Assembly: GCA_029781035.1 (NCBI GenBank)
Contig: JAKOXK010000048.1
Span: 53,341-117,340, forward strand
Direction: 5' to 3'
Source of the DNA: Armatimonadota bacterium
GTDB taxonomy: Bacteria; Armatimonadota; Fimbriimonadia; Fimbriimonadales; Fimbriimonadaceae
Length of the DNA stretch: 64,000 bases
Under the pieces are notes generated by a model that was not told the DNA's origin, did no database searches, and saw only the letters and a program-made list of their open reading frames with translations. Both the position numbers and the translations under genes were made by a program. The first letter of the stretch is position 1; each line of letters opens with the position of its first letter. This document shows positions 26,630 through 35,820 of the stretch, piece by piece.

Positions 26630-29068
26630 ATGATCCATTCCCACACCTTCGAGGTCGGTGGCAAGACCATCTCCCTCGAAACAGGGCGCGTGGCGAAGCA
26701 AGCGGGCGGTTCCGTCTTGCTCGGCATGGGCCAAACCGTGGTGCTCGGCACCGCGACCATGAGCAAAGAAGCCCGAGAGGGCATCGATTTTCTGCCTTTG
26801 GTCTGTGACTTCGAAGAACGGAAGTACGCCATCGGCAAGATTCCGGGCGGCTTTATCAAGCGAGGCGGTCGGCCGAGCGACAAGGCCGTCCTGGTCAGCC
26901 GGCTGATCGACCGGCCCATCCGGCCCCTCTTTCCCAAAGGCATGCGCAACGACGTCCAGGTCATCACGATGGCCTTCAGCGTCGACAAGGGCGTTCCGCC
27001 CGACGTGATGGCCGTCAACGCGGCCGGCGCCGCCCTGGCGGTCAGCGACATCCCGTTCAACGGCCCGATCGGCTGTGTCCGTGTCGGACGCATCGACGGT
27101 GAGTTCGTCCTCTTCCCTTCCAACGAAGAGTTGGAACGATCTGAACTCGACCTCGTCGTCGCCGGGCACAAGGGCGCCATCAGCATGGTCGAAGCGGGCG
27201 CGAAGGAAGTCAGCGAGAAGGTGATGGCCGACGCTCTCAAGTTCGGGCACAAGGCCATTCAAAAGATCTGCGAGGAGTTCGAAAAGTTCGGCAAGATGGC
27301 CGGCAAAGACAAGCGGGAGCCCGTCATCGTCAAGGCAGACGAAAAGCTCGCCGACGAGATCAAGAAGAAAGAGGCCAAGTACATTGCCGCGAACATCTTC
27401 GACCCCGACAAGGCCAAGCGTGAGTCCGCGATGGACGACCTCGCCAAGGACCTGATCAAAAAGTACGTCGAGAAATACCCTGACGAGACTGCCCAGATCC
27501 CTGGTGCGGTGGACAAGGCGATCAAGGAGATCCTCCGCAAGTCGATCATCGAAGACGGCAAGCGTCCTGACGGGCGCGGTGTCAAGGACATCCGGCCCTT
27601 GGAAGCCGTTGCCGGCCTCCTGCCTCGCGTCCATGGCTCGGGCCTGTTCACTCGTGGCCAGACTCAAGTCATGACAGTCCTGACGATGGGCATGCCCAAA
27701 GACGCCCAAATGATGGACACCCTGGATGAGGAAGAGGGCGACAAGCGCTACATGCACTTCTACAACTTCCCGCCTTATTCGGTCGGCGAAGTCAGGATGT
27801 TGCGGGGCGCGGGACGGCGCGAAGTCGGGCACGGAGCCCTCGCCGAGCGCGCGCTACGGTATGTCGTCCCACTCGACGATCCGAACTTCCCTTACACGCT
27901 CCACCTGATCAGCGAAGTCCTTGAGTCGAACGGCTCCACTTCCATGGCGAGCGTCTGCGGATCGACCCTGGCCCTCATGGACGCGGGCGTGCCGATCAAG
28001 GCACCGGTTGCCGGTATTGCCATGGGTCTCATGAGCGATGGCAAGAAGTTCGTCGTCCTCACCGACATTCAGGGCGTCGAGGACTTCAGCGGCGACATGG
28101 ACTTCAAGGTCGCAGGAACTCGCAAGGGCATCACAGCCCTTCAACTCGACACAAAGCTTGAGGGAATCCCTGACAAGGTCTTGGCCGACGCCCTGAACCA
28201 AGCGCTCGACGCCCGACTCAAGATCCTCGACGTCATTCAGGCTGAGATCCCTGAGCCGCGCAAGACGCTCAACCCGAATGCGCCTAGGGTCGAAACGATC
28301 CAGATCGACCCGAGCAAGATCGGCGCGCTGATCGGCCCAGGTGGGGCGAACATACGCAAGATCACTGAGCAGACCGGTGTCGAGATCGATGTCCAACAGG
28401 ACGGCCGGGTGCTGATCGCCAGCACCACCGGCGGTTCAGCCGAGGAAGCGATCGCCATGGTCAAGGCTTGCACGATGGTCCTCGAAGTCGGAACCGAGTT
28501 CACAGGAACCGTCACCCGACTCATGGGACGCGGAGCCATGGTGGAAATGCCAGGAGGCAAAGACGGCATGGTTCCGACAGACCAACTGACGAAGGCCAGA
28601 ATCGGCAGGCCCGACGACGTTGTGAGCGTGGGAGACGTGATCAACGTTCGCGTCCACGAGGTGGACAGCCAAGGGCGGATCAACTTGACCGCCATCGGGC
28701 TCAATCCTGACAATCCTCGGCTCAACGACCCGAACCCGCCAGCGTCCCCGAGGCCAGAGCGGAGCTTCGGCGATAGGGACCGGGGCGGACGCGACCGGGG
28801 CCGAGGAGGGCGTGACGATCGTGGTCGTGGCGGCCGAGACCGGGGCGGATATGGTGACCGAGACCGAGGCCCACGTCCAGACCGTGCGGCGGTCGAGACC
28901 CAAGAAGCTGGCTCAGAAGAGAGACCTCGGCGTCATCGTCACGATGAAGAGCAGAAGCCAGAGAAAGCTGAACGTCATCCGGTCGAGGACTTGCCCGAAG
29001 TTCCGGACGCCTTTCCCGGCAAGAAACGCGAAGAAGACGTGAACGCGAGGTTCCGGCCCCGTCGCTGA
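26630..29068 (+). CDS. pnp: Polyribonucleotide nucleotidyltransferase (PNPase)
   Basis: An 812-residue phosphorolytic 3'-5' exoribonuclease. Domains in order: RNase PH 1 (residues 5-145), the all-helical linker domain, RNase PH 2 (about 325-545, with FNFPPYSVGEV-like NFPPYSVGEVRM and GSTSMASVCG), a KH domain (IDPSKIGALIGPGGANIRKI) and an S1 domain ending near residue 700. Beyond S1 there are about 110 extra residues: first repeats of RG, DRG and RGG (about 710-755), then a charged tail ending RFRPRR. The RG-rich part could add RNA binding. The start ATG 26630 gives the conserved MIHSHTFEVGGK. A 14-bp hairpin follows the gene. Confidence 0.96.
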   Translation: MIHSHTFEVGGKTISLETGRVAKQAGGSVLLGMGQTVVLGTATMSKEAREGIDFLPLVCDFEERKYAIGKIPGGFIKRGGRPSDKAVLVSRLIDRPIRPLFPKGMRNDVQVITMAFSVDKGVPPDVMAVNAAGAALAVSDIPFNGPIGCVRVGRIDGEFVLFPSNEELERSELDLVVAGHKGAISMVEAGAKEVSEKVMADALKFGHKAIQKICEEFEKFGKMAGKDKREPVIVKADEKLADEIKKKEAKYIAANIFDPDKAKRESAMDDLAKDLIKKYVEKYPDETAQIPGAVDKAIKEILRKSIIEDGKRPDGRGVKDIRPLEAVAGLLPRVHGSGLFTRGQTQVMTVLTMGMPKDAQMMDTLDEEEGDKRYMHFYNFPPYSVGEVRMLRGAGRREVGHGALAERALRYVVPLDDPNFPYTLHLISEVLESNGSTSMASVCGSTLALMDAGVPIKAPVAGIAMGLMSDGKKFVVLTDIQGVEDFSGDMDFKVAGTRKGITALQLDTKLEGIPDKVLADALNQALDARLKILDVIQAEIPEPRKTLNPNAPRVETIQIDPSKIGALIGPGGANIRKITEQTGVEIDVQQDGRVLIASTTGGSAEEAIAMVKACTMVLEVGTEFTGTVTRLMGRGAMVEMPGGKDGMVPTDQLTKARIGRPDDVVSVGDVINVRVHEVDSQGRINLTAIGLNPDNPRLNDPNPPASPRPERSFGDRDRGGRDRGRGGRDDRGRGGRDRGGYGDRDRGPRPDRAAVETQEAGSEERPRRHRHDEEQKPEKAERHPVEDLPEVPDAFPGKKREEDVNARFRPRR

Positions 29069-29074
29069 TGCCGA

Positions 29075-29112
29075 AGTGTCCACTCCGCACCCTCAAGCGC
29101 GGAGTGGACACT
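29075..29112 (+). terminator. pnp terminator hairpin
   Basis: A perfect 14-bp stem (29075-29088 with 29099-29112) with a 10-nt loop directly after the pnp stop codon. There is no U tract, so it may act with Rho or as a 3' end stabiliser. Confidence 0.7.
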
Positions 29113-29163
29113 CCACCTCGTCCAGCCGCTGCTCGAACCAGGGCGAGGTAAAACCGCACTTAT

Positions 29164-29643
29164 ATGCGCCACTTCGTGCACGGTTCAGACGGCAAGAAGT
29201 ACGGCCCTGCCGACCTTGACCTTCTCCTTGAGTGGCGCGAGGACGGGCGTATTGCCCCTGAAACGTTGCTTGAGCCCGAAGTAGGAGGTCCTCCGTTTGA
29301 GGCCAGGAACCTGGCTGAACTGTTCCCGCAGCCGCAGGAACCCGTTCGCATGGAGCCAACGGAACGAGGGTATGCCGAATACCCAACACCCCCGGTTCAG
29401 CCGGTCGCACCGGATCAGACCAAGTCGCTGGCGACCGCCACGTGGCTCTTGGGAGGATGTTCCGTCCTGTTCTGCCCGTTACTCCTGGCACCGGCCGCCA
29501 TCGTGTGCGCTGTCTTGGCCCGGACCAAGGGTCATCCACAAGGAAACGTCCTCGTGGTCTATGCAGTCCTTTGCGGCGTGCTTGGGTTTGGCCTGGCTGT
29601 GCTCTCGTACAACTTGATGAAGCAGTTCGGCTTTCCGAACTAA
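29164..29643 (+). CDS. DUF4339 (GYF_2) domain membrane protein
   Basis: A 159-residue protein. Residues 1-60 match the GYF_2/DUF4339 pattern (FVHGSDGKKYGPADLDLLLEW then GRIAPETLL), thought to bind proline-rich peptides. A Pro-rich linker follows, then two membrane helices at about 95-118 and 122-147, with VLARTKGHPQGN between them as in DUF4190 proteins. TAAAAC at 29149-29154 lies 9 nt before the ATG. The function is unknown. Confidence 0.75.
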   Translation: MRHFVHGSDGKKYGPADLDLLLEWREDGRIAPETLLEPEVGGPPFEARNLAELFPQPQEPVRMEPTERGYAEYPTPPVQPVAPDQTKSLATATWLLGGCSVLFCPLLLAPAAIVCAVLARTKGHPQGNVLVVYAVLCGVLGFGLAVLSYNLMKQFGFPN

Positions 29644-29647
29644 CACG

Positions 29648-30448
29648 TCACCACGGGGTGATGTCCATGGTCTGGCCGTCCACCTTGAGTCTGGCCTGTC
29701 CGTCGCGGACCGACAAGACATGAACGCCTCCGGCCAATTCATCGCCCGGACTACCGTAGTGGACTTGCTTTTCCTTCACGAAGACTCCGGTCGCCTTGCC
29801 TTCCATCTCAACGGTTCCGCGGAAACTCCAACCGCGGAGGGCGTCGTCGAACCGAGGCTTCTCCGGAGGAGCCTGACTCGCGGCTCCCGCCCCCTGACCG
29901 GGCGCTCCAGTTACAAGTTGGCCGTTGTCGAGGGCATAGACCATGCCGCCCGTCTTCGGATCCTTCATGTGGGCCACGACCGAGCCCGTCATCGAGACGA
30001 CTGTCCCACGCTCTTGCTTGGGGAAGTTCGGATCGGTGATGTGGAAGGCAAACGCTTCCTTGTGCTGGGGATCTGCCCCCCGCACCAGGACGACGACCCG
30101 TTGCCCGTCTTTGACTTCGTCTGTGAAGACAACGCCTTGCACCGTGAACGGCTTGCCGTCCTGGGGTGCCAGCGATGACGGGCTCGAGGCGTCGTTGGCA
30201 GTCTTTCCGTCGCCGAAGACTTCTGCGCCTTCAGCGACCTGTCGTTTGGAGTCCTGGACCAATGCCCGGGCCCCTTTGACGGCCCTCATGCCGCCTTTGA
30301 CTCCGTTCGACATCGAGTTCAGATGCCCCTGGACCGCGGTCGTAGCCGCTGTATCGGCCAACTGCGCGCCTGATACCTTGGGAACGATCAAGGAGCCGCC
30401 CGCCATGCAGACGGCAGCCAATCCTGCGAGAGAGCCTCGGACACTCAT
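29648..30448 (-). CDS. Secreted hypothetical protein
   Basis: A 266-residue exported protein with a signal peptide (LAGLAAVCMAGGSLIVPKVSG). The region 85-160 reads as a small beta domain (KPFTVQGVVFTDEVKDGQRV; GTVVSMTGSVVAHMKD), and a second one ends the protein (VHVLSVRDGQARLKVDGQTM), which resembles the cupin-like or type II secretion PilP-like short beta domains but is not assignable. The stop is 4 bp from the stop of the convergent DUF4339 gene. It is on the same strand as acs and upstream of nothing obvious. Confidence 0.65.
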   Translation of the reverse strand: MSVRGSLAGLAAVCMAGGSLIVPKVSGAQLADTAATTAVQGHLNSMSNGVKGGMRAVKGARALVQDSKRQVAEGAEVFGDGKTANDASSPSSLAPQDGKPFTVQGVVFTDEVKDGQRVVVLVRGADPQHKEAFAFHITDPNFPKQERGTVVSMTGSVVAHMKDPKTGGMVYALDNGQLVTGAPGQGAGAASQAPPEKPRFDDALRGWSFRGTVEMEGKATGVFVKEKQVHYGSPGDELAGGVHVLSVRDGQARLKVDGQTMDITPW

Positions 30449-30482
30449 AGGAGGCTTGTTCCACGCGTCCGGCCCTTGATCG

Positions 30483-30498
30483 ACCGCAGAAGTGCGGT
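30483..30498 (-). terminator. Short hairpin after acs
   Basis: The minus strand reads ACCGCA-CTTC-TGCGGT directly after the acs stop codon, a 6-bp stem with a stable tetraloop and no U run. Confidence 0.4.
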
Positions 30499-32520
30499 TT
30501 AGCTCTCGTGCTCGTATCGCTCTTTCAAGTTGGCGACGACTCCAGGATCCGCCAACGTCGTGGTGTCGCCCAGTGCACGCCCCTCGGCCACGTCCCGCAA
30601 CAAGCGCCGCATGATCTTGCCGCTTCGCGTCTTGGGAAGCTCGGCGCAGAAGAACAGGTCGTCGGGTCGGGCTATCGCACCGATCTTCATGGCCACATGG
30701 TCTTTGATGGCCTTCTCCAATTCAGGAGAGCCAGTGTGACCGGTCCGCAAGATCACAAAGGCGGAGATGCCCTGACCTTTGATCTCGTGCTTCTTTCCAA
30801 TAACGGCTGCTTCAGCCACGGCGACATGATCCACGAGGGCACTTTCCACCTCCATTGTCGAGATGTTGTGCCCGCTGACTAACATGACGTCATCGATCCT
30901 GCCGAGCAGCCAGAAGTACCCGTCTGAGTCGACCTTTGTCCCGTCTCCCGGGAAGTAGGCGTCGTTGAATCGACTCCAATAGACGTTGTAGTAGCGTTCC
31001 GGATCGCCCCAGATGCCTCGGAGCATGGACGGCCATGGCTCTTTGATCGTGAGAATCCCGCCGATCTCTCGGCCATTCGGATCGGGTTGTCGGCCCTCGG
31101 CCGTGTTGTAGAAACCGAGTGCCCCGTGACGGGGCGTCACGTCGTCTCCGATCTCGTTGTAGACCGCTGCATGGATCCCGGGGAAAGGCTGCGTCGCGGA
31201 TCCAGGTTTCGTCGATGTGATGCCAGGCAGCGGACTGATCAAGATGGCCCCGGTCTCCGTCTGCCACCACGTGTCCACGATCGGACAGTTTTGCTTGCCG
31301 ATCGTCTCGTGGTACCAGACCCACGCCTCGGGATTGATCGGCTCACCCACGCTGCCGAGGAGGCGCAAAGACGATAGGTCGCAGCGGTCCGGGTATTCGT
31401 CGCCCCACTTCATGAACGTTCGGATGGCAGTCGGCGCCGTATAGAGGATCGTGACGCCGTGCTTTTCGATGACGCGCCAGAAGCGATCCTTGTCAGGTGT
31501 GTCAGGTGTCCCTTCGTAAACGACTTGCGTGACGCCGTTCGCCATCGGCCCATAGACGATATAGCTGTGGCCCGTGACCCATCCGCAGTCTGCCGTGCAC
31601 CAGAAAACATCGTCAGGCTTGTAGTCGAAGACCCACTGGGCCGTCGCATAGGTTTGCGTCAGGTACCCACCCGTGGAGTGCATGATGCCCTTGGGCTTAC
31701 CTGTCGAACCACTTGTGTAGAGGATATAGAGCAGATCCTCGCTGTCCATGGGCTCGCACGGGCAGTCGACGGACTGCTGCGGGACGACATCACTCCATCT
31801 CACGTCCCGACTCGAGTCCCAATGCCCCTTGTCGTAGGCGGTAGCGTCGCCGATCCGCTCGTACACCAAGACCTTCTCGATAGTCGGGCACCCCTTGGCC
31901 AAGGCCTCGTCGGTGATCCTTTTGAGCTCGACCACGTGTCCGCGGCGCCATCCACCGTCCGCCGTGACAACGACTTTGGCTCCTGCATCGTTGATGCGCT
32001 CATGCAACGACTCTGCCGAGAACCCTCCAAAGACGACGGAGTGCGCGGCTCCGATCCGCGCACAAGCCAGCATCGTCATCGGTAGCTCCGGAATCATTGG
32101 CATGTAGACGCAGACACGGTCGCCCTTCGAGACGCCGAGCGACTTGAGGGTGTTGGCGATCCGGCTCACTTCGTCCTTGACCTGAGCGTAGGTGAAGCTC
32201 CGGACGTCGTTAGGCTCGCCTTCGCCGATCAAAGCAACCTTGTCACCCAGTCCCCTCGCCACATGTCGATCCACGCAGTTGTGGCACGCATTGATCTTCC
32301 CGCCGACGAACCACTTGGCAAACGGCCGCTCCCAAACGAGCACCTTCTTCCAAGGCTCGTACCAATCCAGTTGCCTGGCCCAACCCTCCCAAAAGTCTAA
32401 GGGATCGGACAGTGCCCGCTGGTAGACCTCGGGGTCGTTGACGTTGGCTTGGGCACGAAACTCGGGTGTCGGCTCATAGCTCCGGTCTTCAGTCAACAGC
32501 GTGTGGAGGGTGTCGGACAT
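30499..32520 (-). CDS. acs: Acetyl-coenzyme A synthetase
   Basis: A 673-residue AMP-forming acetyl-CoA synthetase, activating acetate with ATP and CoA. The P-loop-like motif YTSGSTGKPKGIMHSTGGY is near residue 265, the acetyl-pocket Trp region VDTWWQTETG follows, and the C-terminal KTRSGKIMRRLLR contains the Lys that is acetylated to switch the enzyme off in other bacteria. Length is normal. On the minus strand TATTAT lies 10 nt and AAGGA about 5 nt before the ATG. Monocistronic, with a small hairpin after the stop. Confidence 0.95.
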   Translation of the reverse strand: MSDTLHTLLTEDRSYEPTPEFRAQANVNDPEVYQRALSDPLDFWEGWARQLDWYEPWKKVLVWERPFAKWFVGGKINACHNCVDRHVARGLGDKVALIGEGEPNDVRSFTYAQVKDEVSRIANTLKSLGVSKGDRVCVYMPMIPELPMTMLACARIGAAHSVVFGGFSAESLHERINDAGAKVVVTADGGWRRGHVVELKRITDEALAKGCPTIEKVLVYERIGDATAYDKGHWDSSRDVRWSDVVPQQSVDCPCEPMDSEDLLYILYTSGSTGKPKGIMHSTGGYLTQTYATAQWVFDYKPDDVFWCTADCGWVTGHSYIVYGPMANGVTQVVYEGTPDTPDKDRFWRVIEKHGVTILYTAPTAIRTFMKWGDEYPDRCDLSSLRLLGSVGEPINPEAWVWYHETIGKQNCPIVDTWWQTETGAILISPLPGITSTKPGSATQPFPGIHAAVYNEIGDDVTPRHGALGFYNTAEGRQPDPNGREIGGILTIKEPWPSMLRGIWGDPERYYNVYWSRFNDAYFPGDGTKVDSDGYFWLLGRIDDVMLVSGHNISTMEVESALVDHVAVAEAAVIGKKHEIKGQGISAFVILRTGHTGSPELEKAIKDHVAMKIGAIARPDDLFFCAELPKTRSGKIMRRLLRDVAEGRALGDTTTLADPGVVANLKERYEHES

Positions 32521-32716
32521 GCTGTCCTTGATAATACTGCGGAGACTGTCCGGGACTGGCGGAGTTCCCAGTGCTTAGGCAGTGAGCCGCACCGGCCTCG
32601 TGTCGTTGCGGGCTGGTTTCCCTACTGGCCCGTGATCGTGACAGTTCATTCCGGAAACTGGCAATATCCGTTGCCGGCTCCCCTAATGCCCGTGGAACTC
32701 TCGTGGTGAGGGCGCC

Positions 32717-33391
32717 ATGGCTTTTATGCTGAGCCGGTGCGTGGGATTGGTGACACCTGATCCGGAGGTGGCGGCTAACTACTACCAAACCCACTTTGGG
32801 ATGACGCAGGTCCAATCTGAGGCCGGCGTCGAACTTTGTGCTGGCCCCCTCCGGCTGTTCCTGGATCCGGGCCAACCGAAACCGATGGTGCTTGAGGTCA
32901 TCACACCCGACCTTCGAGAGGCCAGGCCGATCGTCCGCAGGCTCGGCTACGAGGAGATCGTCTGGCGGGGCCCTGGCCAGTCCTGCCTCGTCCGCGACCC
33001 GTTCGGACTGGTCTTTAACATCCATGAGGACAGGAGTGCCTTCCTTCTGCTCGACATTGACGGATCCCAAACTGGCTTTCTCAAATCCTGTCTTGGAGCC
33101 ATCGTCAGTTCTCCCGTGGACGTTGCCGGGTTCTACGCCGAAGTACTAGAGTCCACGGCAGACCGCCTGCCTGACGGCACCTACCTCGTCGAATCGGGCC
33201 CACTCAGGCTTCGCTTCAAGCAAGGGATCTTGACGACTCCAGTCGTCTGGATGCGCTCAGACGCCCCCATCGACAAGCTGATGGCGGCGGGATGCCACGG
33301 TTCGGAGCCCAGCGTTTTGACCGATCCCTTTGGGCTTAGCTGGTGCGCGGAGTCGCTTCGGCAGACCGAGCGGGCCGTCGTCTGCCTATAA
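32717..33391 (+). CDS. VOC (glyoxalase-like) superfamily protein
   Basis: A 224-residue protein made of two VOC beta-alpha-beta-beta-beta repeats. The first starts LVTPDPEVAANYYQTHFGM and ends VRDPFGLVFNIHE; the second starts VSSPVDVAGFYAEVLES and ends LTDPFGLSWC. The DPFG-hydrophobic ends are typical, but metal ligands are not clearly conserved, so an enzyme or a binding protein are both possible. The ATG is preceded by GAGGG at 4 nt. The next gene starts 10 bp after its stop, under its own -10. Confidence 0.8.
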   Translation: MAFMLSRCVGLVTPDPEVAANYYQTHFGMTQVQSEAGVELCAGPLRLFLDPGQPKPMVLEVITPDLREARPIVRRLGYEEIVWRGPGQSCLVRDPFGLVFNIHEDRSAFLLLDIDGSQTGFLKSCLGAIVSSPVDVAGFYAEVLESTADRLPDGTYLVESGPLRLRFKQGILTTPVVWMRSDAPIDKLMAAGCHGSEPSVLTDPFGLSWCAESLRQTERAVVCL

Positions 33392-33392
33392 T
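33387..33392 (+). promoter_or_regulatory. Consensus -10 (TATAAT) for the gene at 33402
   Basis: Perfect TATAAT 9 nt before ATG 33402; it overlaps the last codons of the preceding VOC gene. Confidence 0.65.
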
Positions 33393-33401
33393 CAGGGCCA
33401 A

Positions 33402-33893
33402 ATGGTCCTGCACGTGGACTTCGAACACCTGGCGGAAGAGGCAAAAAGGCACGGGCTCAAGCCTTGGGCCTACGTTTCGTCAGAAGCCAGTCAGCGCGTC
33501 GTCACGATCGGTGATCCGGCGAGCCATGTCGTGATCCAAGCGGAGTCGGACATGCCCTACACCCAAGTTGCAGCGGCCCTCACTGAACAGGGACTGCTTG
33601 TGGCCCATGGTCGGTGGTTGCCGGATCCGTTGGCTGGTGAACTTCAGATCCAGGAACAGACGTGGGTAGCAGCCGTCGCCTACAAGAGCGTAGAGGAAAA
33701 ACCCGGGTTGTGGGTTCACGGCTATCGGGGCGAGCCATCGGTCGGCGACGTGCTGCGCGACTTCTACGAGGAAATGTCCGCCGAGTCTGGGCTGAACCAG
33801 ATGCCTCTCGACGAGTTCCTGTCCGCAGTAGAGCCGAATGTGGTCGTCCTCAGCCCAGACGAACTGGCCGCCTACGCAGAGGGCCACGTCTGA
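33402..33893 (+). CDS. Hypothetical protein
   Basis: A 163-residue soluble protein that I do not recognise. It has no signal or membrane segment and is acidic. The middle (ESDMPYTQVAAALTEQGLLV) looks like a beta-alpha unit and the C-terminal part has an acidic helix (VLRDFYEEMSAESGL). The start is fixed by the TATAAT 9 nt upstream. Confidence 0.65.
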   Translation: MVLHVDFEHLAEEAKRHGLKPWAYVSSEASQRVVTIGDPASHVVIQAESDMPYTQVAAALTEQGLLVAHGRWLPDPLAGELQIQEQTWVAAVAYKSVEEKPGLWVHGYRGEPSVGDVLRDFYEEMSAESGLNQMPLDEFLSAVEPNVVVLSPDELAAYAEGHV

Positions 33894-33904
33894 GGATGTC
33901 CGGG

Positions 33905-33910
33905 TAGATT
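33905..33910 (+). promoter_or_regulatory. -10 element (TAGATT) for the DUF885 gene
   Basis: TAGATT, 6 nt, then ATG 33917; leaderless layout. Confidence 0.55.
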
Positions 33911-33916
33911 CCACCT

Positions 33917-35620
33917 ATGCCCGTTCTCGCCTTGACGCTGGCGCTTGTCGCGGCGGGACGGCCCGCCATAGGCACCAACATGGAAGAACTCGTCCAACGC
34001 TACACCACCGACCTGCAAGGGATCGACCGCTATTACGACGTCCCGCTTTCTGAGAAAGGGTGGCAAAGGCGAGAGGAGTTCGAGAAGGGCTGGCTGCAGA
34101 GTCTCAAAGGGAGCGATTTTGCCGCTCTCGACCGGAACGGGCAGGTTGACTACATCCTACTGCGCAACCACGCTGAGTCCGACCTTCGCGACATCGCCGC
34201 GCAACGCAAGAAGGCCGCCCAGATAAGGAAACTCCTCCCCTTCGCCGACAAGATCGTCAAACTCGAAGAGAACCGTTGGACCCTCGCACCGCTTGATCCT
34301 GAAGCTGCCGCGGGCGAGATTGACGACATAAGGCACGAAGCCCACCAGCTCATGGATGACGCCAAGTCCAAGCTTGAGAAGAAGGAACTGGATCCGAGCC
34401 TCGCGTTTAGGGCGTCCAAGACGCTGGGCGACCTACGCGAAACGTTTCAGCGCTGGTACCGCCATTACGACGGCTACAAGCCCTTGTTCTCTTGGTGGTG
34501 CGAGAAGCCGTACACACAGTGCTCGAAGGAGCTTGAGGCCTATGAGAGGTTCCTCAAAGAGGATGTTGCCGGACAGAAGGGTGGTGACGACGATCCCCTG
34601 ATCGGCGACCCGATCGGTCGTGAGGCCCTGATCGACGACCTCAAGTCTGAGATGATCGACTACACCCCTGAAGATCTCATCGCTATAGCCGAGCACGAGT
34701 ACGACTGGTGCCAAAAGGAGATGGTCAAAGCGTCACAGGCACTGGGATGCGGCGACGATTGGAAGAAGGCATTGGAGCTGGTGAAAAAAGACCATGTGCC
34801 ACCCGGCGAACAGGACGACCTTATCATGGCTCAGGGCCGGGAGGCAGTCCAGTTCGTCGAAGATCACGACCTCGTCACCTTGGAGCCGCTCTGCAAGGAG
34901 ACCTGGCGGGTCCAGATGCTGACTTCTGAGCAGCAGAAGAACTGGCCCTTCGCCTTCTACGGCGGCCAGCATATGGCGACCTCATACCCACTGCCGGACA
35001 TGGACCACGCCACAAAGCAGATGTCGATGCGTGGCAACAACAGGCACTTCCTACGTGCGGTCACCTTCCACGAGCTGATCCCTGGCCACCACCTTCAGAT
35101 CTACATGTCCGAGCGGTACCGGCCCTATCGACGCGTCTTCTCCACACCTTTCTTCATCGAGGGATGGGCGCTCCACTGGGAGATGCTGATGTGGGACCTT
35201 GGGTTTGCCCAATCGCCTGAGGACAAGATCGGCATGCTCTTTTGGCGCATGCACCGGTGCGCCCGCATCGTCGTCAGCCTCAAGTTCCACTTAGGGCAGA
35301 TGACGCCGCAGCAGATGATCGATTACCTGGTGGACAGAGTCGGCCACGAACGATGGACGGCCACGTCCGAAGTGCGGCGCTTCATCGGCGACATGTACTC
35401 GCCGCTCTATCAGTGCGCCTACATGATCGGCGGACTCCAGCTCAGGGCGCTCTACAAGGAGCTCGTGCCCTCGAAGATGACGGTCAAGCAGTTCCACGAC
35501 ACGGTCCTGCACCTGGGCCCCATCCCCATGGAGATGGTCCGCGCTTCGCTCACCGAGGCGAAGCTCTCGCCTGACTTTGTGGGCGGCAAGCACGTCAAAG
35601 CGTCCGACTCGGCTCACTGA
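33917..35620 (+). CDS. DUF885 family protein (metallopeptidase-like), secreted
   Basis: A 567-residue protein with a signal peptide (PVLALTLALVAAGRPAIG). The DUF885 hallmark HELIPGHHLQIYMS starts at residue 385 and is an HExxxGHH variant of a zincin motif; a further Glu follows in FIEGWALHWE, which would be the third ligand. DUF885 proteins are presumed metallopeptidases or carboxypeptidases, and few have been characterised. It ends directly before the 21-bp repeat array. Confidence 0.85.
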   Translation: MPVLALTLALVAAGRPAIGTNMEELVQRYTTDLQGIDRYYDVPLSEKGWQRREEFEKGWLQSLKGSDFAALDRNGQVDYILLRNHAESDLRDIAAQRKKAAQIRKLLPFADKIVKLEENRWTLAPLDPEAAAGEIDDIRHEAHQLMDDAKSKLEKKELDPSLAFRASKTLGDLRETFQRWYRHYDGYKPLFSWWCEKPYTQCSKELEAYERFLKEDVAGQKGGDDDPLIGDPIGREALIDDLKSEMIDYTPEDLIAIAEHEYDWCQKEMVKASQALGCGDDWKKALELVKKDHVPPGEQDDLIMAQGREAVQFVEDHDLVTLEPLCKETWRVQMLTSEQQKNWPFAFYGGQHMATSYPLPDMDHATKQMSMRGNNRHFLRAVTFHELIPGHHLQIYMSERYRPYRRVFSTPFFIEGWALHWEMLMWDLGFAQSPEDKIGMLFWRMHRCARIVVSLKFHLGQMTPQQMIDYLVDRVGHERWTATSEVRRFIGDMYSPLYQCAYMIGGLQLRALYKELVPSKMTVKQFHDTVLHLGPIPMEMVRASLTEAKLSPDFVGGKHVKASDSAH

Positions 35621-35652
35621 CTGCGCGGCTTGGGCCACTCGGGGAGCCCCTC

Positions 35653-35820
35653 GGGCGGCCCAAGTCGCCCGGCAAGTGCCCCAAGTCTCACGACAAGTGC
35701 CCCAAGCCTCGCGGAAAGTGCCCCAAGTCTCACGACAAGTGCCCCAAGCCTCGCGGAAAGTGCCCCAAGTCGCTCGGGAAGTGCCCCAAGTCGCTCGGGA
35801 AGTGCCCCAAGGGGGCTGGT
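35653..35820. repeat. 21-bp tandem repeat array, about 8 units
   Basis: Six near-identical units begin at 35674, 35695, 35716, 35737, 35758 and 35779, each with core AAGTGCCCCAAG followed by a 9-bp variable part (TCTCACGAC, CCTCGCGGA or TCGCTCGGG). A degraded unit precedes them at 35653 and another follows at 35800. Two unit types alternate (A-B-A-B), then a third type is doubled, so the array grew by duplication of pairs. It fills the space between two convergent genes. It is open in several frames because 21 is divisible by three. Confidence 0.9.
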
